Shown one piece after another: positions 33,243 through 43,482 of a DNA stretch of 64,000 bases. The stretch is taken from NCBI GenBank assembly GCA_028698585.1, contig JAQVWG010000004.1:1-64000 (forward strand), written 5' to 3'. Within the stretch, counting starts at the first letter, position 1. The number at the start of each line of letters is the position of its first letter. Made by a program: the position numbers and the translations under genes. The notes under the pieces were generated by a model. The model worked only from the letters and a program-made list of their open reading frames with translations. It did not search any database and was not told where the DNA came from. This stretch comes from Clostridia bacterium (GTDB taxonomy: Bacteria; Bacillota; Clostridia; Christensenellales; CAG-314).

Positions 33243-35228
33243 TTGGGACCAGACAAAAAAAGAAATACAGCCAGCATAATTTTCTTTGGCGTAATTGTCG
33301 TGCTGTTGATAGTTGCGTTATGGTATTTCATGAATGGCGACTTGGGTAATAATACGGCATATACTGAGTTCCTTGACGAGTTTTCGGCAGGCAAAGTATC
33401 TCAAGTATACGTTAAAGGTTATTATAAGATTCATGTTATCTATACTGATAGCCGTAAGACTAATGTCGCCAGAGACCCTGACGAGATAATCACTATTCCT
33501 AGCAGAGAACAGTTCTGGGAGGACATTAAACAGATAACCGAAGCAGAGGGTAGTACTGTCAGTGCAGACATTATTGACTATAACGACCCACAGCAGGGGA
33601 CTATATGGGACTATCTAGTGCCACTACTGACAGTTGCTATTGGAGTGGTGTTGGTTGTATTCCTGTTCAGGGCAATCAACAAGCAGAACAACCAGAGTAT
33701 CAATTTTGGCAAAAGTACAGCTAGAGTTACCACCAATATTAAAGTAAGATTTACAGATGTTGCAGGCGCAGAGGAGGAAAAAGAGGAGCTGGCAGAGGTA
33801 ATTGACTTCCTCAAGTCTCCCAAGAGGTTTACAGAACTGGGCGCACGCATACCACACGGGATATTACTAGTAGGTCCGCCCGGCACAGGTAAAACATTAT
33901 TTGCCAAAGCAATAGCAGGCGAGGCAGGAGTACCATTCTTTTCCATATCCGGTTCGGATTTCGTTGAGATGTTCGTAGGTGTCGGTGCTAGCCGTGTGCG
34001 AGATTTATTCGAAAGCGCCAAGAAGAACACCCCCTGCATTATATTCATTGATGAGATAGACGCCGTAGGTAGACAAAGAGGAGCAGGACTGGGTGGCGGA
34101 CATGACGAGAGGGAACAGACACTCAACCAGTTGCTTGTCGAAATGGACGGTTTCGAGACCAACGCAGGCGTTATAGTAATGGCAGCCACCAACAGGCAGG
34201 ATATACTAGATCCGGCATTGCTCAGACCGGGTAGATTCGATAGGCAAGTATATGTTAATAAGCCAGATATAAGAGGTAGAGAAGCTATACTTAGAGTACA
34301 CGCACGGAATAAGCCTATGGCAGAGGATGTAGATTTCAGGGCAGTTGCACGTATTACATCAGGATTTACCGGTGCAGACCTCGAAAATCTTCTTAATGAA
34401 GCAGCCATACTGGCAGTTAGAAATCATCGCAAGGCACTGACGATGGCAGACCTTAATGAAGGCATTAATAAGGTTATCATGGGGCCGGCAAAAAAATCTC
34501 GTCTTGTTACCGAGTATGACAAGAGAATCACTGCATATCATGAGTCTGGACACGCCATAATTGCGTCTTCGCTCAAGTATTGCGATCCGGTGCACGAGGT
34601 TACCATTATTCCAAGGGGCTCAGCAGCAGGATACACAATGACAAGGCCAGATAACGACAACGAGCACGAAATTAAACAAAAACTGCTAGACTACATCACA
34701 ATGGCACTAGGTGGCAGGATAGCAGAGGAAATAGTTATTAAACAAGTATCAAGTGGTGCGTCGCAAGACATTAAGAATATAACAAAAATGGCTCACCAAA
34801 TGGTTACAGAATGGGGCATGAGTGATGTCATAGGGCCATTATACTACGGTTCAGGTGGTGAAGTATTCGTCGGTAAGAGTTACCAGACAACTAAGGCATA
34901 CTCTGAGAAGATGGCAGGCATTATAGACGACGAGATAGGTAATATCGTTAAAGAATGTTTAGAGAGAGGTCGTAAGATATTGACCGAGAAAACAGACATT
35001 CTACACACCATGGCCAAAGTGTTATTCGAGAAGGAAACCATACACAGTCAGGAAGTAGAAATGATACTACGCGGGGATAGTGTTGAACAAGTAATAGACT
35101 ACATGGATTCACAGGATAAGAAACTGCAGGAGATAAGTAACCGTTCAACTAAACAAGAGAGTTATGATATACCCACTACGACTCCCACCCCTCCAACTAG
35201 TCCAGAGGACACACCCCCTCAACCATAA
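33243..35228 (+). CDS. ftsH: ATP-dependent zinc metalloprotease FtsH
   Basis: This membrane-bound AAA+ protease degrades misfolded membrane proteins and short-lived regulators. The 661-residue protein has two spans (about 12-30 and 122-140) flanking an extracytoplasmic domain. It has Walker A GPPGTGKT at 211-218, Walker B FIDEIDA, second region of homology [19 protein letters not shown], and the zinc site HESGH at 433-437. The C-terminal tail is rich in Thr and Pro. The start is TTG, 7 nt after AGGAG, directly preceding the usual hydrophilic N-terminus. Confidence 0.97.
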   Translation: MGPDKKRNTASIIFFGVIVVLLIVALWYFMNGDLGNNTAYTEFLDEFSAGKVSQVYVKGYYKIHVIYTDSRKTNVARDPDEIITIPSREQFWEDIKQITEAEGSTVSADIIDYNDPQQGTIWDYLVPLLTVAIGVVLVVFLFRAINKQNNQSINFGKSTARVTTNIKVRFTDVAGAEEEKEELAEVIDFLKSPKRFTELGARIPHGILLVGPPGTGKTLFAKAIAGEAGVPFFSISGSDFVEMFVGVGASRVRDLFESAKKNTPCIIFIDEIDAVGRQRGAGLGGGHDEREQTLNQLLVEMDGFETNAGVIVMAATNRQDILDPALLRPGRFDRQVYVNKPDIRGREAILRVHARNKPMAEDVDFRAVARITSGFTGADLENLLNEAAILAVRNHRKALTMADLNEGINKVIMGPAKKSRLVTEYDKRITAYHESGHAIIASSLKYCDPVHEVTIIPRGSAAGYTMTRPDNDNEHEIKQKLLDYITMALGGRIAEEIVIKQVSSGASQDIKNITKMAHQMVTEWGMSDVIGPLYYGSGGEVFVGKSYQTTKAYSEKMAGIIDDEIGNIVKECLERGRKILTEKTDILHTMAKVLFEKETIHSQEVEMILRGDSVEQVIDYMDSQDKKLQEISNRSTKQESYDIPTTTPTPPTSPEDTPPQP

Positions 35229-35241
35229 CACCAGATAATAT

Positions 35242-35290
35242 AATAAGTGAATTATTCTGTTAAATGCAGATATAATTCACTTATTTTTTT
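35242..35290 (+). terminator. Rho-independent terminator of ftsH
   Basis: AATAAGTGAATTAT and ATAATTCACTTATT form a perfect 14-bp stem followed by TTTTT. Confidence 0.88.
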
Positions 35291-35316
35291 GGCATAATAT
35301 ATATAGGAGTAAAGCT

Positions 35317-36162
35317 ATGAGAAAACAGTTGGAAAAGATAGTATTAATAGCACAGATAGTAGTTGGCCTATTGATAATGTTGATATCGTTATTAATTGTA
35401 ACCACACTGGGCGACGGAGTTGGTTTCTTTGATAATGTAGCAACCAATGTCATACTGTTGATACTCATTATTATATTCGTTCTGCTATCTATCTATCTAT
35501 TGATGTGCACATTCTCCCATAATGGCAAAGTTAAGAAACTGACTCTTTATCAACAAAAGGATACTTTAACCCAAACCACTGCCAAGGTAGTTGAAGGGCT
35601 AATCAAAGATTGTATTGCCCAGTGTGGGGGAGTCAGGGTGAAGAAGATTAAGATTATCGAAACGGACACCGGCGTTGTATTGCGATTAAGCGTGGCAGTT
35701 GCTCACGATAATGTCAGCCACAGTATAGGCAAGTTAAGACAGACCATAGAGGATACGTTCTTCGAAGTGTTCGCTATTGATTTAGAATCTATAGATTTTT
35801 TAATTGTTAAGCTGGCCAAGAAGAGAATAGTAAAGGACACACAGGCACCTACTCAGTCAACACAACAAGAGCAACCGACTCAAGATATAGACGAGCAACC
35901 TATTCAACAGGATAGTCAACAAGAGCAGATAGACAATCAACCCACTCAACACAATCAGGAAAGTGAAGAATCTCCTAAGCCAAGTGTAGACAGTCAACTA
36001 ATGCAAAGCAAGATTGAACAAGTAGAAGCCAAAGAACAACAATTAGAACAGCAACTTGAGCAGATACAGCAACAAGGTGAACAAGATGAACAGGCAAAAG
36101 ACGCTCAAAACGAATCACAGACTGATGATGAATCCATAGATACACAAGTAATTAAGAAATAG
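35317..36162 (+). CDS. Asp23/Gls24-family membrane protein (AmaP-like) with Gln-rich tail
   Basis: The 281-residue protein has two hydrophobic segments at about 8-30 and 42-66. An Asp23/Gls24 (DUF322) domain follows at about 80-175, with the AKVVEGLIKDCIAQCGGVRVKKI opening typical of alkaline-shock proteins. AmaP proteins of this layout anchor Asp23 at the membrane in staphylococci. Residues from about 180 on are a low-complexity tail of Gln, Glu, Asp and Pro that includes a predicted coiled-coil stretch near 225-260 (QVEAKEQQLEQQLEQIQQQ). It follows the ftsH terminator by 27 bp and has a TAGGAG site before the ATG. Confidence 0.75.
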   Translation: MRKQLEKIVLIAQIVVGLLIMLISLLIVTTLGDGVGFFDNVATNVILLILIIIFVLLSIYLLMCTFSHNGKVKKLTLYQQKDTLTQTTAKVVEGLIKDCIAQCGGVRVKKIKIIETDTGVVLRLSVAVAHDNVSHSIGKLRQTIEDTFFEVFAIDLESIDFLIVKLAKKRIVKDTQAPTQSTQQEQPTQDIDEQPIQQDSQQEQIDNQPTQHNQESEESPKPSVDSQLMQSKIEQVEAKEQQLEQQLEQIQQQGEQDEQAKDAQNESQTDDESIDTQVIKK

Positions 36163-36219
36163 TTGTATGAATCATATCTAGCCCAACTAACTTGCTATCA
36201 TATAACTATTATACTCTAT

Positions 36220-36245
36220 ACAGCCCTTGCTTATACAAGGGCTGT
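36220..36245 (+). terminator. Hairpin terminator after the Asp23-family gene
   Basis: ACAGCCCTTG and CAAGGGCTGT form a perfect 10-bp stem with a 6-nt loop; only TTTG follows. The rest of the gap to 36579 (about 330 bp) contains nothing I can name. Confidence 0.7.
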
Positions 36246-36579
36246 TTGTATGTAGGCAAAAAACAGTCAGGTCTATAGTACAACTACATATGGCTGTTAA
36301 TGGCACTAATGATAGGGTTCACAATCAACACAACTATGTAAAGGCGGATAGTATGTGATAGTTGAATGAATATTCTTGAATCTTTGTGTGTTATATTTTT
36401 AACGCCATACAATGTAACGTAAATATAGAATAAGCGTCAACGTGGTTAATATTAACGCATAAGTTTACTGCCAGTCCGTACGTTAGCGCAGAAATGATTA
36501 TGTAAGCGAAAATAACCAATAAACTGTTTTGCTTTGCATAAAAACATGGTATTATTGAATCAAGAATAAGGAGAATAAT

Positions 36580-38268
36580 ATGTTAGAGCATGACGATAAT
36601 TATCCTCGCCCCCAGTTGCGAAGAGATAAGTGGATACCTCTTGACGGCCTGTGGCAATATGCGATAACCGATAACGAGAGTTGTACGGACAAGTATGACG
36701 GTAATATAAACGTGCCTTACAGTCCGGAGTGTATAAATAGTGGCGTCAACAGGGCGCTCAAAGTTGGGGAATATATACATTATACTAGAGATTTTGTCAT
36801 CAATACTCAGTTCATTAATGATATTACCTTATTACACTTTGGAGCAGTGGACATGTTCTGCAAGTGCTATCTCAACAATCAGTATGTGGGGGCGCACCAA
36901 GGGGGATTTAATGCTTTTACACTTGATATAAGCTATTACGTGCATGAGGGTAGCAATAATATCAAAGTAGTTGCATGGGACGATATAGACAGTAGCTATT
37001 ACACTAACAGCAAGCAGAGGAACAATAGAGGTGGTATATGGTACTCTAATTCTAGTGGGATATGGCAGTCGGTATGGTGCGAAAGTGTGCCAACCAACTA
37101 TGTACAGAACATCAAGATAACACCCGACTATGACAATGCAACAGTGTGTGTTGAGGTAATAGGTGAGCAACTGGGTAGAATAAGTGTTACTGTTATGGAT
37201 AATGGCATTATTAAGTGCAGTGGCGAGTGTCTAGATAACAGAATAGTATTGCCAATGGACCAGTTTACCAGTTGGTCGCCAGATACTCCATACCTGTACG
37301 AGTTGTGCATTGAGAGTGATAACGACAAGGTAAACAGCTATTTCGGCATGCGTAAGTTCTCGATTATGCAGGATAATAAAGGATATGCTCGTATATGCCT
37401 TAATAATCAACCTTATTTTATGAACGGATTACTTGACCAAGGCTACTGGGCAGACGGTATGCTGACTGGCACTGATACACAGCTTAAGCAAGATATCATG
37501 TTCGCCAAGAGCCTAGGATTCAACACTCTACGTAAGCACATTAAGGTAGAGCCCATGCGCTGGTACTATTACTGCGACACAATAGGTATGATAGTGTGGC
37601 AAGATATGCCGAGTGGGGGAACTAAACATAATCCTTTCGTCACTATGTACCTACCTTTCCTCGGTATCAGTTTGAAAGATAGTCAATATAAGTTAATGGG
37701 CAGAGCTGACACACGCTCGCGCAGTAGTTATTATGAAGAATATACCCAGATGATTAACCAGCTGTATAATGTAGTCAGCATAGCATGTTGGGTACCATTT
37801 AACGAGGGGTGGGGACAGTTCGACGCTACTAACGTATATGAGTATACCTGCAGAATAGATAGCACTAGACTGATTGACCACGCAAGCGGCTGGCATGACC
37901 AAGGCTGTGGAGATTTCAAATCACTGCATATTTACTACCGGAAAATTGCATTTAAGCATGATAGTCGCCCCATTGTATTATCGGAGTTTGGTGGATACTC
38001 TCTGCCCACGCATGGGCACATGTACAGTAATAAGCAATTCGGTTATAAACTGTTTATTAGTCAAGAGCAATTCACACTAGCCTACTGTAATTTATATGAG
38101 AGCCAGATAATACCACTGATAGACAAGGGACTGTGCGCTTGCATATATACTCAGTTAAGTGATGTTGAAGAGGAAATCAACGGTCTAATCACCTACGACA
38201 GACAAGTATGCAAGGTAGATAAGCAGATTATCAAACAACTGAATGGTAGGGTTAAATATGGAAATTAA
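36580..38268 (+). CDS. Glycoside hydrolase family 2 protein
   Basis: This 562-residue member of the beta-galactosidase/beta-glucuronidase family (GH2) has an N-terminal sugar-binding jelly-roll (YPRPQLRRDKWIPLDGLWQY at the start, typical of GH2). An immunoglobulin-like domain and a TIM barrel follow. The acid/base glutamate is in WVPFNEGWGQ (Glu409) and the probable nucleophile is in VLSEFGGYS (Glu469). There is no signal peptide, so it acts in the cytoplasm on imported or internal glycosides. The sugar specificity cannot be read. No transporter lies beside it. Its 3' end overlaps tadA. Confidence 0.85.
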   Translation: MLEHDDNYPRPQLRRDKWIPLDGLWQYAITDNESCTDKYDGNINVPYSPECINSGVNRALKVGEYIHYTRDFVINTQFINDITLLHFGAVDMFCKCYLNNQYVGAHQGGFNAFTLDISYYVHEGSNNIKVVAWDDIDSSYYTNSKQRNNRGGIWYSNSSGIWQSVWCESVPTNYVQNIKITPDYDNATVCVEVIGEQLGRISVTVMDNGIIKCSGECLDNRIVLPMDQFTSWSPDTPYLYELCIESDNDKVNSYFGMRKFSIMQDNKGYARICLNNQPYFMNGLLDQGYWADGMLTGTDTQLKQDIMFAKSLGFNTLRKHIKVEPMRWYYYCDTIGMIVWQDMPSGGTKHNPFVTMYLPFLGISLKDSQYKLMGRADTRSRSSYYEEYTQMINQLYNVVSIACWVPFNEGWGQFDATNVYEYTCRIDSTRLIDHASGWHDQGCGDFKSLHIYYRKIAFKHDSRPIVLSEFGGYSLPTHGHMYSNKQFGYKLFISQEQFTLAYCNLYESQIIPLIDKGLCACIYTQLSDVEEEINGLITYDRQVCKVDKQIIKQLNGRVKYGN

Positions 38269-38704
38269 GTTTATGTATCAAGCACTAGTTCAAGCCAGAA
38301 GGGCATACGGAATAGACGAAGTGCCCGTAGGTGCGGTCATAGTTAAGGACAACGTAGTTATAGCACGAGGCTTTAACAGAAGGGAGTCCAACAAGGACAT
38401 ACTAGGGCATGCTGAGATAGTGGCAATGCGCAAGGCGTCTAATAAACTTAATGACTGGCGTCTGACAGGTTGCGACATGTATGTAACACTTGAGCCCTGT
38501 GCAATGTGCGTCGGCGCAGCAATTAACGCACGGATAGATAACATATATTTTGGCGCATACGATAACAAGGCCGGTTGTTGCGGCTCAGTAATTAACCTAA
38601 CCAATATTTTTCGCCTCAATCATAAGACCAACTGTCAAGGGGGGATACTGCAAGAAGAATGTAGTCAACTGCTGAGAGATTACTTTACATTTAAGCGCCA
38701 GTAA
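38258..38704 (+). CDS. tadA: tRNA-specific adenosine deaminase
   Basis: TadA converts A34 to inosine in tRNA-Arg. The 148-residue zinc-dependent deaminase has HAE at 51-53 and PCAMC at 80-84, the His-Glu and two Cys ligands, plus PVGAVIVKDN. The ATG at 38258 is 6 nt after AGGG and overlaps the end of the GH2 gene by 11 bp. An ATG five codons earlier is possible but lacks a site. The overlap implies translational coupling to the glycosidase, an unusual partner. Confidence 0.95.
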   Translation: MEIKFMYQALVQARRAYGIDEVPVGAVIVKDNVVIARGFNRRESNKDILGHAEIVAMRKASNKLNDWRLTGCDMYVTLEPCAMCVGAAINARIDNIYFGAYDNKAGCCGSVINLTNIFRLNHKTNCQGGILQEECSQLLRDYFTFKRQ

Positions 38705-38770
38705 TCACGCAACCACATTGATGTATAAACATAAGTATGTCAACTATAATTAGATTGTACTTAAGATATT

Positions 38771-38806
38771 AATAAATGCCCTCACACTGTTGAGGGCATT
38801 TATTAT
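38771..38806. terminator. Bidirectional terminator between tadA and the lipoprotein gene
   Basis: AATAAATGCCCTCA and TGAGGGCATTTATT form a perfect 14-bp stem around CACTGT. The A- and T-rich arms make it functional on both strands for the two convergent genes. Confidence 0.9.
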
Positions 38807-38881
38807 ATTGAATATAATGCGCTGTATTGATTACGATATAATAGCAGTAAGTGTTATCACCACAGCCGTTATTATAATAGT

Positions 38882-40105
38882 TTATATAACAGTGTAATCA
38901 AACGTGTATTGTATTGACGAGTACGATATAGTGAGTGACTTGTTGCCCGTTGTAGCAGTGTCAAAATCAGATATCATATCGGCAGTAATATTAACCGAAG
39001 CGATTGTACTGTCTTGGTTACTGTTGGCATAGAATATTAGTTTAGCATTAGTTAAGTCTATTGAGTCGACTGTAGAGCCCGAGGCATAAGTGGTGGCTAA
39101 CCCCTCTATACTGACTATGGTATCTATCTCGAATACGAGATATCCTTGTTGAAGTTTAATAGGCAGATGGTATTGAACCAGTCCTTCATAGTCAACGTTG
39201 TTGCCAGACATACTGTCGCATACTGCATACATCTTGAATGTATTAGATGGGTACATCTGCATTGTATAGCAGTCTGCCCATACGCCACTTGCAACGGCAG
39301 TGCTATACAGATATTTGCCCTCGCTGTTGACAATAGGCGCAATACTGATAGTTAATGCTTCGTTATTGACTAATGGAGCAACCACCTGCACTTGAGAGGC
39401 AGTGACACCTGATACTATGTTATCGTCATCGCAGTAACACCGTGCGAGTAAAAACAGCATTTCGTTGTCATAGGCGTTGCCAGTGTATTTGATGACTGTG
39501 TTCTCGGTACTGTTATTAGCACTTAGAACTGAAGTGCATTCATTCTTGTTCTTTGCTCCGTACGAGTATGTGTTGGTCAACGTATATGAAGTTATCTCCT
39601 TACCACTCTTGCCCATGTATATCCCAAGGGCATTCCTAGATGAGCTTACAGGTGCCAGAGTATTCTCGAACACACATGTTGTGGTGATTGTTGTTTTGAC
39701 AGATATGGTGTCCTCTGTAGTAGCCACAATCATACCTAGCGCAGTTAAGTCGTCAATCAAATCCTGGTCGAACAGGCTCTTATCGAATATCTCAACCAGT
39801 ATTAGGTTGGTTGAATAACTGTATCGGTTATTAGGAGCGCTAGTTAGCGTAGTAGTATAAGTACCACTGCATGATAGTGGGATGTATTGGTCTATATCTT
39901 GAGAGTAATCAACCGTTGCAAGGTCAGGTGACTTAATAGCACTCCGTTGTTCGTCAAATGTAGCTAGTCTTATATTGTAAGCGATAGTTTCGTTAACGTC
40001 AGTGTTCCAACGGGTACTGGCATTAAGTGTGACAGTGCTTCCACACGCAGACAGACTACTCAGTAACAGTATCGCAACCAATAGTATCAAAATCGTTTTT
40101 TTCAT
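38882..40105 (-). CDS. Predicted lipoprotein of unknown function
   Basis: The 407-residue protein begins with a type II signal peptide: MKKT, a hydrophobic run and the lipobox LSAC, giving a lipidated Cys21. The rest is rich in Ser, Thr, Asn and Tyr with alternating hydrophobic residues, suggesting beta structure and an extracellular location. I recognise no domain. It is one of the few minus-strand genes on this side of the origin. AAGGGAATGAG precedes the ATG, and it shares a terminator with tadA. Confidence 0.75.
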   Translation of the reverse strand: MKKTILILLVAILLLSSLSACGSTVTLNASTRWNTDVNETIAYNIRLATFDEQRSAIKSPDLATVDYSQDIDQYIPLSCSGTYTTTLTSAPNNRYSYSTNLILVEIFDKSLFDQDLIDDLTALGMIVATTEDTISVKTTITTTCVFENTLAPVSSSRNALGIYMGKSGKEITSYTLTNTYSYGAKNKNECTSVLSANNSTENTVIKYTGNAYDNEMLFLLARCYCDDDNIVSGVTASQVQVVAPLVNNEALTISIAPIVNSEGKYLYSTAVASGVWADCYTMQMYPSNTFKMYAVCDSMSGNNVDYEGLVQYHLPIKLQQGYLVFEIDTIVSIEGLATTYASGSTVDSIDLTNAKLIFYANSNQDSTIASVNITADMISDFDTATTGNKSLTISYSSIQYTFDYTVI

Positions 40106-40193
40106 TATCTCATTCCCTTATTAATAGTAACAGCATTGTAACATCTTTTGCATTAAAACTCAATCATTTTTGTCCTTATCTTTAGCATAGTGC

Positions 40194-40222
40194 TTGAAAA
40201 AGCACCCTTCGTAATGTATAAT
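40194..40222 (+). promoter_or_regulatory. Sigma-A-type promoter of addBA
   Basis: TTGAAA, 17-bp spacer, TATAAT; 17 bp before the addB ATG. Confidence 0.8.
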
Positions 40223-40239
40223 GACACGTAAGGAGAATT

Positions 40240-43200
40240 ATGCTGAACATATGTACCACCAACAGCTATAACACTGCGTCCAAGTATATAATAGGGCTAC
40301 TGTCGGCTATTGACAAGAGAAATCTTGACTACCGACATATTGTAATTGTGCCCGACAGGGCAAGTATGTCCTATGAGCAACTGATACTTGATAATGTTGG
40401 TGGCAGTTTCAATATCGAAGTATTGACGTTTCGTAGACTGGCTAACCGTTTGATTGAACAGCAGGGTTATCTCACTAAACAGGCTTCAATAATGGTGTTG
40501 ACCGGAATAATTGCCGATAACAAGGACAAACTCTGTTGCTATAATAAAGGAACGGATAACATAGGATTCGTACAGAATCTGTATGAAGTTATCTGTCAGT
40601 TTAAGTTTTCGCGCATAAACGCCGACAGTATAAATGCCGATATGTTACCACCTGCATTACAGGACAAGATGAGGGATATTAAACTGTTGTATGCACAGTA
40701 TGAGCAATATTTGTCGCTAGGTTATGTCGACTCTGCGACCAAACTTGATAAACTTATAGACACCATAGAGTGTATGGATATATCTAATTATCACTTCTAT
40801 GTAACGGACTTTGAGAGTTTAAGTAAACAAGAGTTGGCAATTGTTATGCAACTAGCCAAGAAGTCTGCTAATATTACCGTTACTTGTTGCTATTCTAATA
40901 AGGCCGAGGATAAATATCTCTATCTCAATGATATATTCAATCAACTGAGGAAGTCTGCTAAGCAATCCAACATTGAATGCAACATCACACATAAGGATAA
41001 TTACGCTAATGCCCTTACGCATAGTATAGGTCAGAATCTATACAGGTACGGCACACAACAACAGGATATCTCAAGAGAATTATTGTCCATATATATATTG
41101 CCGTCAATTAATCAAGAGGTAATTGCCCTAGCTAATAATATATGTGCTCACGTGCGTAATGGGGGTAAATATGGAGATTATTACGTAGTGTCATCACAGC
41201 CTGAGAAGTATAGACACGCAATAGAGAGAGTTTTTGCAGACAACAATATACCTTTTTTCATGGACACGCAGAGTGTTCTGTATGAACACCCACTTTGTCA
41301 ATATGTCATTGACTATTTGTTAGCTAGTCGCAACAACTATAAGCAGGACAACGTATTAACTTTTGTCAAAAACTATTTTTTCGAAGGTGGCAGTGATATC
41401 TACCACTTCGAGAACTATTGCCTTAAGTATAACATCAGTTATGATTATTCAGTGTTCGAGTTGGGCAAAAACGACAAGAACGTAGACTACGATAAGGCGC
41501 AGGCAGTAAGGCAGAAGTTATTCGCCATAATAGACAGTACCCCCATACCGCCTAAGGGCAACGTAGATGATTATGTTGCTATCATACGTTCATTTATGCG
41601 AGCGCAAGAGTTAGAACGTAAGATTTGCCAGTTCGCAGACTTTTGCCAATATAACGGGCAGAGTGCATATGCTAACGCCAGTAGACAAGCGTATGATAAG
41701 CTCAACGCTGTGTTGACTCAATATGAGCAGATACTGGGAAACAAGTCGGTCAAAATTGATGAGTTTATCAAGACGTTATCTATGGGATTATCTAGTACCA
41801 CCATATCGGTACTGCCCATAGTTAAGGATAGCGTTGTCATAACCAATATGGGTAAATCTCGCAAGCACGACATAGATGTACTGGCATTACTGGGTGCTAA
41901 CAACTGTCAAATGCCCATAGTTAAGAAGGATAATAAACTGCTCAGTGACAGCAATATGTTGTTACTTAATCAGCACGGACTAGAACTGGATTACCTAACC
42001 AAGTTAGAGAATAACAGAGAACGGTTTAACGTGTTCCAACTACTGCATGAGCCCAATAGACTGTTTATAACCTGTGGCGACCAGAGAACCGAGGGAGCAA
42101 TGGGTAATGCTATTAAACCTGCTGATTTTGTTCAACAATTAATCAAAATATTTGGCAGAGGCCATACACCCTATGCAATCAGTCACACAGTTGATGAAGA
42201 CACCGTGTACACTGTTAAATCAGCACTCAGTTCCGTTATTATCAATCAGCGTAAACTGACAGATAATATTAAGATAACCAATGGTAATTACCAGTTGTTA
42301 CAATCGTTATATGGGCAAACATGCAATCAATTCTATTTTGACAACGACAGCACTGCCAACATAGAGTGTGGCGCTCAGCTATTTACTACCAACAGCCCAA
42401 CAAGTGTGTCCAAGGTGGAGACATTCTATTCCTGCCCACTTATGCACTATTATAATTGCGGACTACACATTAAGCCACGAACAGTCGCTAAATTGGACAA
42501 TAAGGACTTCGGTATCATTCTGCATGCAGTACTAGAAAAGTATGTTAGACTTATGGACCGATTAGAAAGCGATGACAGGACTGCGCAGTTGATTGTCAAG
42601 TGCTTCAACAGCGTAATGCAAGAGGAAATATACGTTGGTATAGTCAGGGACGTCAGTCAGCGACTTACGCTTAAACAGCTGTGTAATGAATGCATACATA
42701 TAGGCAAACAGATTAAACAACAATTAAAACACAGTCAATTCACTAATTACAGTACAGAGTTAACATTCGGTATGGAGCAAAGCAAGATAGGTGCGCTCAC
42801 ACTGGGTAATCAATCGCTAAAGGGCACAATAGACAGGGTGGACAGACTGAACGATATGTTCTTCTGCATGGATTATAAGAGTGGTTCAATGGGTGAATCA
42901 TACAGTGAAAATATGTTGTATGTGGGCAAAAAAATGCAGTTGCCATTGTATTGTCTTGCCATAGTTAATAATCTTATGTTACAGCCTGTTGGATTCTACT
43001 ACCTTAAACTGAGTAATGATTATAATAAAGATGGCGACAGGTCTATATATAAGGGCAGGTCCATAGATAACTTAGATACATTATTACTGTTAGATGACAG
43101 ATTAAGAAACGATAAGAGTGAACTACTGTCAGTCAAACTCAAAAAAGATGGCACATTACCTCAGTCCAACAGCGTGATTACCAAAGAACAGTTATATGCC

Positions 43201-43482
43201 CAGATGAAATATGCTGGAATTATGGTTGAGCGAGCAGGTAAATTATTGCAGGTAGGATTCATTAAGCCCTCTGTGATAACCGATAACAAGACATGCGATC
43301 GCTGCGATTATAATAGTATTTGTTCTGCTCCCTCTCTAGGGACATGTATTAAGCGTGCAAAAATAGACAGCGTTAATGCACAGACAATAGTGGACGTAGT
43401 GTGCAGGCAATTGGGCGTTAAATCTGCAGGCGCCATGCAATCTACGCATGCAGTTGTCAACAGTGAGGTGAGCTATGAGTAA
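40240..43482 (+). CDS. addB: ATP-dependent helicase/nuclease subunit B
   Basis: AddB pairs with AddA to process double-strand breaks for homologous recombination. The 1080-residue protein has a degenerate helicase N-terminal part (HIVIVPDRASMSYEQLIL) and a C-terminal RecB-type nuclease with MDYKSGS. The iron-sulphur cluster cysteines are in FYSCPLMHYYNCG (Cys732) and CDRCDYNSIC (about 1019-1028). The family's N-terminal Walker A is not evident here. It overlaps addA by 8 bp, and AAGGAG precedes its ATG. Confidence 0.93.
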   Translation: MLNICTTNSYNTASKYIIGLLSAIDKRNLDYRHIVIVPDRASMSYEQLILDNVGGSFNIEVLTFRRLANRLIEQQGYLTKQASIMVLTGIIADNKDKLCCYNKGTDNIGFVQNLYEVICQFKFSRINADSINADMLPPALQDKMRDIKLLYAQYEQYLSLGYVDSATKLDKLIDTIECMDISNYHFYVTDFESLSKQELAIVMQLAKKSANITVTCCYSNKAEDKYLYLNDIFNQLRKSAKQSNIECNITHKDNYANALTHSIGQNLYRYGTQQQDISRELLSIYILPSINQEVIALANNICAHVRNGGKYGDYYVVSSQPEKYRHAIERVFADNNIPFFMDTQSVLYEHPLCQYVIDYLLASRNNYKQDNVLTFVKNYFFEGGSDIYHFENYCLKYNISYDYSVFELGKNDKNVDYDKAQAVRQKLFAIIDSTPIPPKGNVDDYVAIIRSFMRAQELERKICQFADFCQYNGQSAYANASRQAYDKLNAVLTQYEQILGNKSVKIDEFIKTLSMGLSSTTISVLPIVKDSVVITNMGKSRKHDIDVLALLGANNCQMPIVKKDNKLLSDSNMLLLNQHGLELDYLTKLENNRERFNVFQLLHEPNRLFITCGDQRTEGAMGNAIKPADFVQQLIKIFGRGHTPYAISHTVDEDTVYTVKSALSSVIINQRKLTDNIKITNGNYQLLQSLYGQTCNQFYFDNDSTANIECGAQLFTTNSPTSVSKVETFYSCPLMHYYNCGLHIKPRTVAKLDNKDFGIILHAVLEKYVRLMDRLESDDRTAQLIVKCFNSVMQEEIYVGIVRDVSQRLTLKQLCNECIHIGKQIKQQLKHSQFTNYSTELTFGMEQSKIGALTLGNQSLKGTIDRVDRLNDMFFCMDYKSGSMGESYSENMLYVGKKMQLPLYCLAIVNNLMLQPVGFYYLKLSNDYNKDGDRSIYKGRSIDNLDTLLLLDDRLRNDKSELLSVKLKKDGTLPQSNSVITKEQLYAQMKYAGIMVERAGKLLQVGFIKPSVITDNKTCDRCDYNSICSAPSLGTCIKRAKIDSVNAQTIVDVVCRQLGVKSAGAMQSTHAVVNSEVSYE

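Noticed and set aside
33243-35228. Large antisense open frames inside ftsH (for example 33611-34408)
   Set aside because: They are shadows of the ftsH reading frame, with Ser/Pro/Thr-rich translations and no start signals.
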